Shown piece after piece: positions 3,200-5,279 of a DNA stretch of 5,279 nt; within the stretch, counting starts at the first letter, position 1, and the number at the start of each line of letters is the position of its first letter. Below the pieces are notes generated by a model, which made no database searches, had not been told where the DNA came from, and was given only the letters and a program-made list of their open reading frames with translations. The stretch is from NCBI GenBank assembly GCA_964344895.1, contig CAYFPB010000092.1, positions 1 through 5,279 on the forward strand, given 5' to 3'. The translations under genes and the position numbers were made by a program. The DNA is from UBA6164 sp964344895. Lineage in GTDB: Bacteria; Patescibacteriota; Gracilibacteria; BD1-5; UBA6164.

Positions 3200-5279
3200 A
3201 TGAAATTTAAACATAAATTGTATCATTATCAAGAAGATGTATTAAATACATTTGATAAGGAAATAAAAAGGGGGGATAAGAAAATACACATAGTGGCTCC
3301 TCCTGGATCAGGTAAGACTATTATGTGATTGGAAATGATTTCAAGATTGGATTGAAATCATCTTATTTTGGTACCAAATATTACACTTCAATATCAGTGG
3401 AAAGACAAATTGGAAAAAATGTTTTTAGAAGAGTGAGAAAAATCTGAAGATTTAATATCAACTACTACAGATAAGCTAAAAAAAATAAATATAATTACTT
3501 ATCAGTCTTTAACGCAATCATCAAGAGATAATGATTTGATATATAATAAAATAATAGAATTATGGTACTGAGACATTAAGCAAGACTTTAAAAGTAATCT
3601 AGAGTTTTTAGATTATATAGAAACACTAAAAGAGTTAGATATAAATACATATAAAGAAAAAATATCTAAGTATAAAAAAAGATTGAAAGCAAAGTGATGA
3701 GATGTAGTATCTAAAATATTATCAAAAAAAGTTTTAGATTATTTTTTGAGACTAAAAGAAAAGTGAATAAAATCTATAGTAGTTGATGAAGCTCATCATT
3801 TAACAAACTGGTGGTCAAAATCAATATATTATTTATGGGAAACTTTAACAGTTGAAGATAATTCACCATTTATAATATGATTAACAGCAACACCACCATA
3901 TGAAGATGTTGATTTTTTTGTACTAGATGAAGATTATACAAAACTATTATGAGAAGTAGATTATTATGTAGCAACACCAGCAGTTATAAAGTCAGGTAGA
4001 CTAGCTCCTTATAGTGATTTAGTTTATTTTGTAGAACCAGATGAAAGTCTTAAAAAAGAATTAAAAAGAATAGATGAAATACTAGATAATTATATAGAAA
4101 AAAATAAAGAAATTATATCAAGTCATATATTTAAATATATAGAAAAAAACTACAATACAATGTTAGGTAAGTCTTATAAATTATTACTAAGTTATCTTAA
4201 ATTTGTAAAAACATATTCTAAAAATGATATAAGTAATTATTACTTTGATGATAAAATATGAGAAAAAATAACATTACAAGATATAGCAAAAACTATATGA
4301 AAATATATACATGATTTATCATTAGATCTAGAAAAAAATAGGGAAGTAGAAAAAGTAAAAAAGATTTTTTATGAATTATGATATATTTTTAGATGAAGAA
4401 ATTTTTATAGATTTAGAATAAAACTTGAAAAAATGCTTGTGTATTGACAATCAAAAATGCAAGCAATAAAAAAAATATTGGATAAAGAAATTAGCAATTT
4501 AGGGAAAGACTTAAAGTGAGTAATAATAACAGATTTTCTTGAAGAAAAAGATTGACTAATTAGTTGTAAATATATATTAAAAAATTTAGAAAAATATAAA
4601 AAACTTAATCCTATCCTAGTTTCATGACAATGAATATGGAAATTATGATCAAAACAAGAGTTAATAAGTCTTGATATCAATATACTTGAAGTTACAAAAC
4701 TTTTAGAAGAATGAAAAACAAAATTATTAATATGAACCAAGTGAATACTTTGAGAATGATGGGATTGTCCAAGATTAAATACTCTAATAGATCTAACAGG
4801 AATAGTTGCTTATATGAGTGTTAATCAAGTAAGATGAAGGGCTATAAGATTGGATAAAAAGAATTTATTAAAAGTCTCAAATATCTATGATATAGTAACA
4901 ATATATGATTCATATAGTAAAGATGTTGATTTATATAGACTAGTAAAAAAACATGAACAATTTTATTGAGTAAGTGATACTTGACTGATTATAAAGTGAG
5001 TAGATCATATATATCCAAATTTAGCAAACCATATAAAAGATTACAAAAATATAAATCAAAATATGCTAAAAAGATCAGGATTTAGAAAATATTATTATGA
5101 TTTATGGTGAATATGATGAGTATATGAAAATAAAGAAGTATTTTGATTAGATTTAAATATTAGAGAAATATGAAATTATATACCTTATTTTAGAATATAT
5201 AATTGAATATGATTTTTTAAAAAATTGAAACAAAAACAAAAGCTTGAAGATATATCAAAAGATAATTACTACTTTATAT
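3200..5279 (+). CDS. Superfamily 2 DEAH-box helicase, XPB/SSL2-like, 3' end outside the window
   Basis: 693 full codons are visible and the frame is open at the window end. Helicase motifs in order: YHYQ at 8-11 (aromatic-Q motif), APPGSGKT at 33-40 (motif I), VVDEAHH at 194-200 (motif II), GLTATPP at 227-233 (motif III), GVIITDF at 440-446 (start of the second RecA domain), GTKGILGEGWDCP at 512-524 (motif V) and QVRGRAIR at 543-550 (motif VI). The stretch VDYYVATPAVIKSGRLAPY at 253-271 after motif III resembles the XPB/SSL2 group. A Lys/Glu-rich helical insertion of about 170 residues separates the two RecA domains. All core residues are intact, so an active ATP-dependent DNA translocase is likely. 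About 35 TGA codons are read as glycine, including two tandem TGA-TGA pairs. The ATG is the first after an in-frame TAA and lies 8 bases after sanA, so they are probably co-transcribed. Whether it serves repair, restriction or another defence role cannot be told. The missing C-terminus and next genes would decide. Confidence 0.92.

Noticed and set aside
3041..3232. Minus-strand 63-codon ORF
   Set aside because: It lies opposite the sanA end and helicase start, and its phenylalanine/isoleucine-rich product is typical of the complement of AT-rich coding DNA.
4405..4740. Minus-strand 111-codon ORF
   Set aside because: It is antisense to the helicase insertion and second RecA domain, where the plus frame carries clear motifs when TGA is read as glycine.
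1..5279. CRISPR array or tandem repeats
   Set aside because: No regularly spaced repeats were seen. The only clear direct repeat is the tRNA-Tyr 3' duplication.

Overview
This is an AT-rich window from a bacterium that reads TGA as glycine (translation table 25). The best fit is a Candidate Phyla Radiation lineage of the Gracilibacteria / Absconditabacteria (BD1-5, SR1) type. The sequence shows this directly. Three long + strand genes are interrupted by dozens of in-frame TGA codons, and these fall where the protein families have invariant glycines, for example the MiaA P-loop and its GGTGLY motif and helicase motifs V and VI. I saw no arginine CGN codon in any gene, only AGA and AGG. Which of the two phyla this is cannot be settled here.

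Left part (about 60-1340), all on the minus strand. A 78-residue protein of unknown function (108-344) has its own strong promoter, a strong Shine-Dalgarno and a terminator. Upstream of it lies an apparent transcription unit running from a consensus promoter at 1314-1341 through tRNA-Thr(UGU), tRNA-Tyr(GUA), tRNA-Leu(UAG) and rpmE (ribosomal protein L31) to a perfect palindromic terminator at 437-474. Two hairpins with T-tracts sit between the tRNAs and could attenuate or insulate the unit. Between tRNA-Tyr and tRNA-Leu is an odd segment: an exact 24-bp second copy of the tRNA-Tyr 3' end, followed by about 90 bases that can fold into a closed multi-hairpin structure.

Right part (about 1340-5279), all on the plus strand. 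It holds miaA (tRNA dimethylallyltransferase, 316 codons), then sanA (a DUF218/SanA membrane-anchored envelope protein, 224 codons), then 8 bases later a superfamily 2 DEAH helicase related to the XPB/SSL2 group, which is still open at the window end (693 full codons). A standard-code gene finder would break all three into fragments.

How the parts fit: the left half is translation machinery, and miaA, transcribed divergently from the tRNA unit, modifies tRNAs reading U-starting codons. tRNA-Tyr here carries the A36-A37-A38 determinant. By inference, the UGA-reading tRNA-Gly(UCA) of such an organism (not in this window) could also be a MiaA substrate. sanA and the helicase look co-transcribed but have no obvious functional link. 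TGA-glycine use differs sharply between genes: 0 of 8 glycines in the 78-residue protein, 1 of 5 in L31, 17 of 22 in MiaA, 8 of 11 in SanA, and about 35 of 43 in the helicase.
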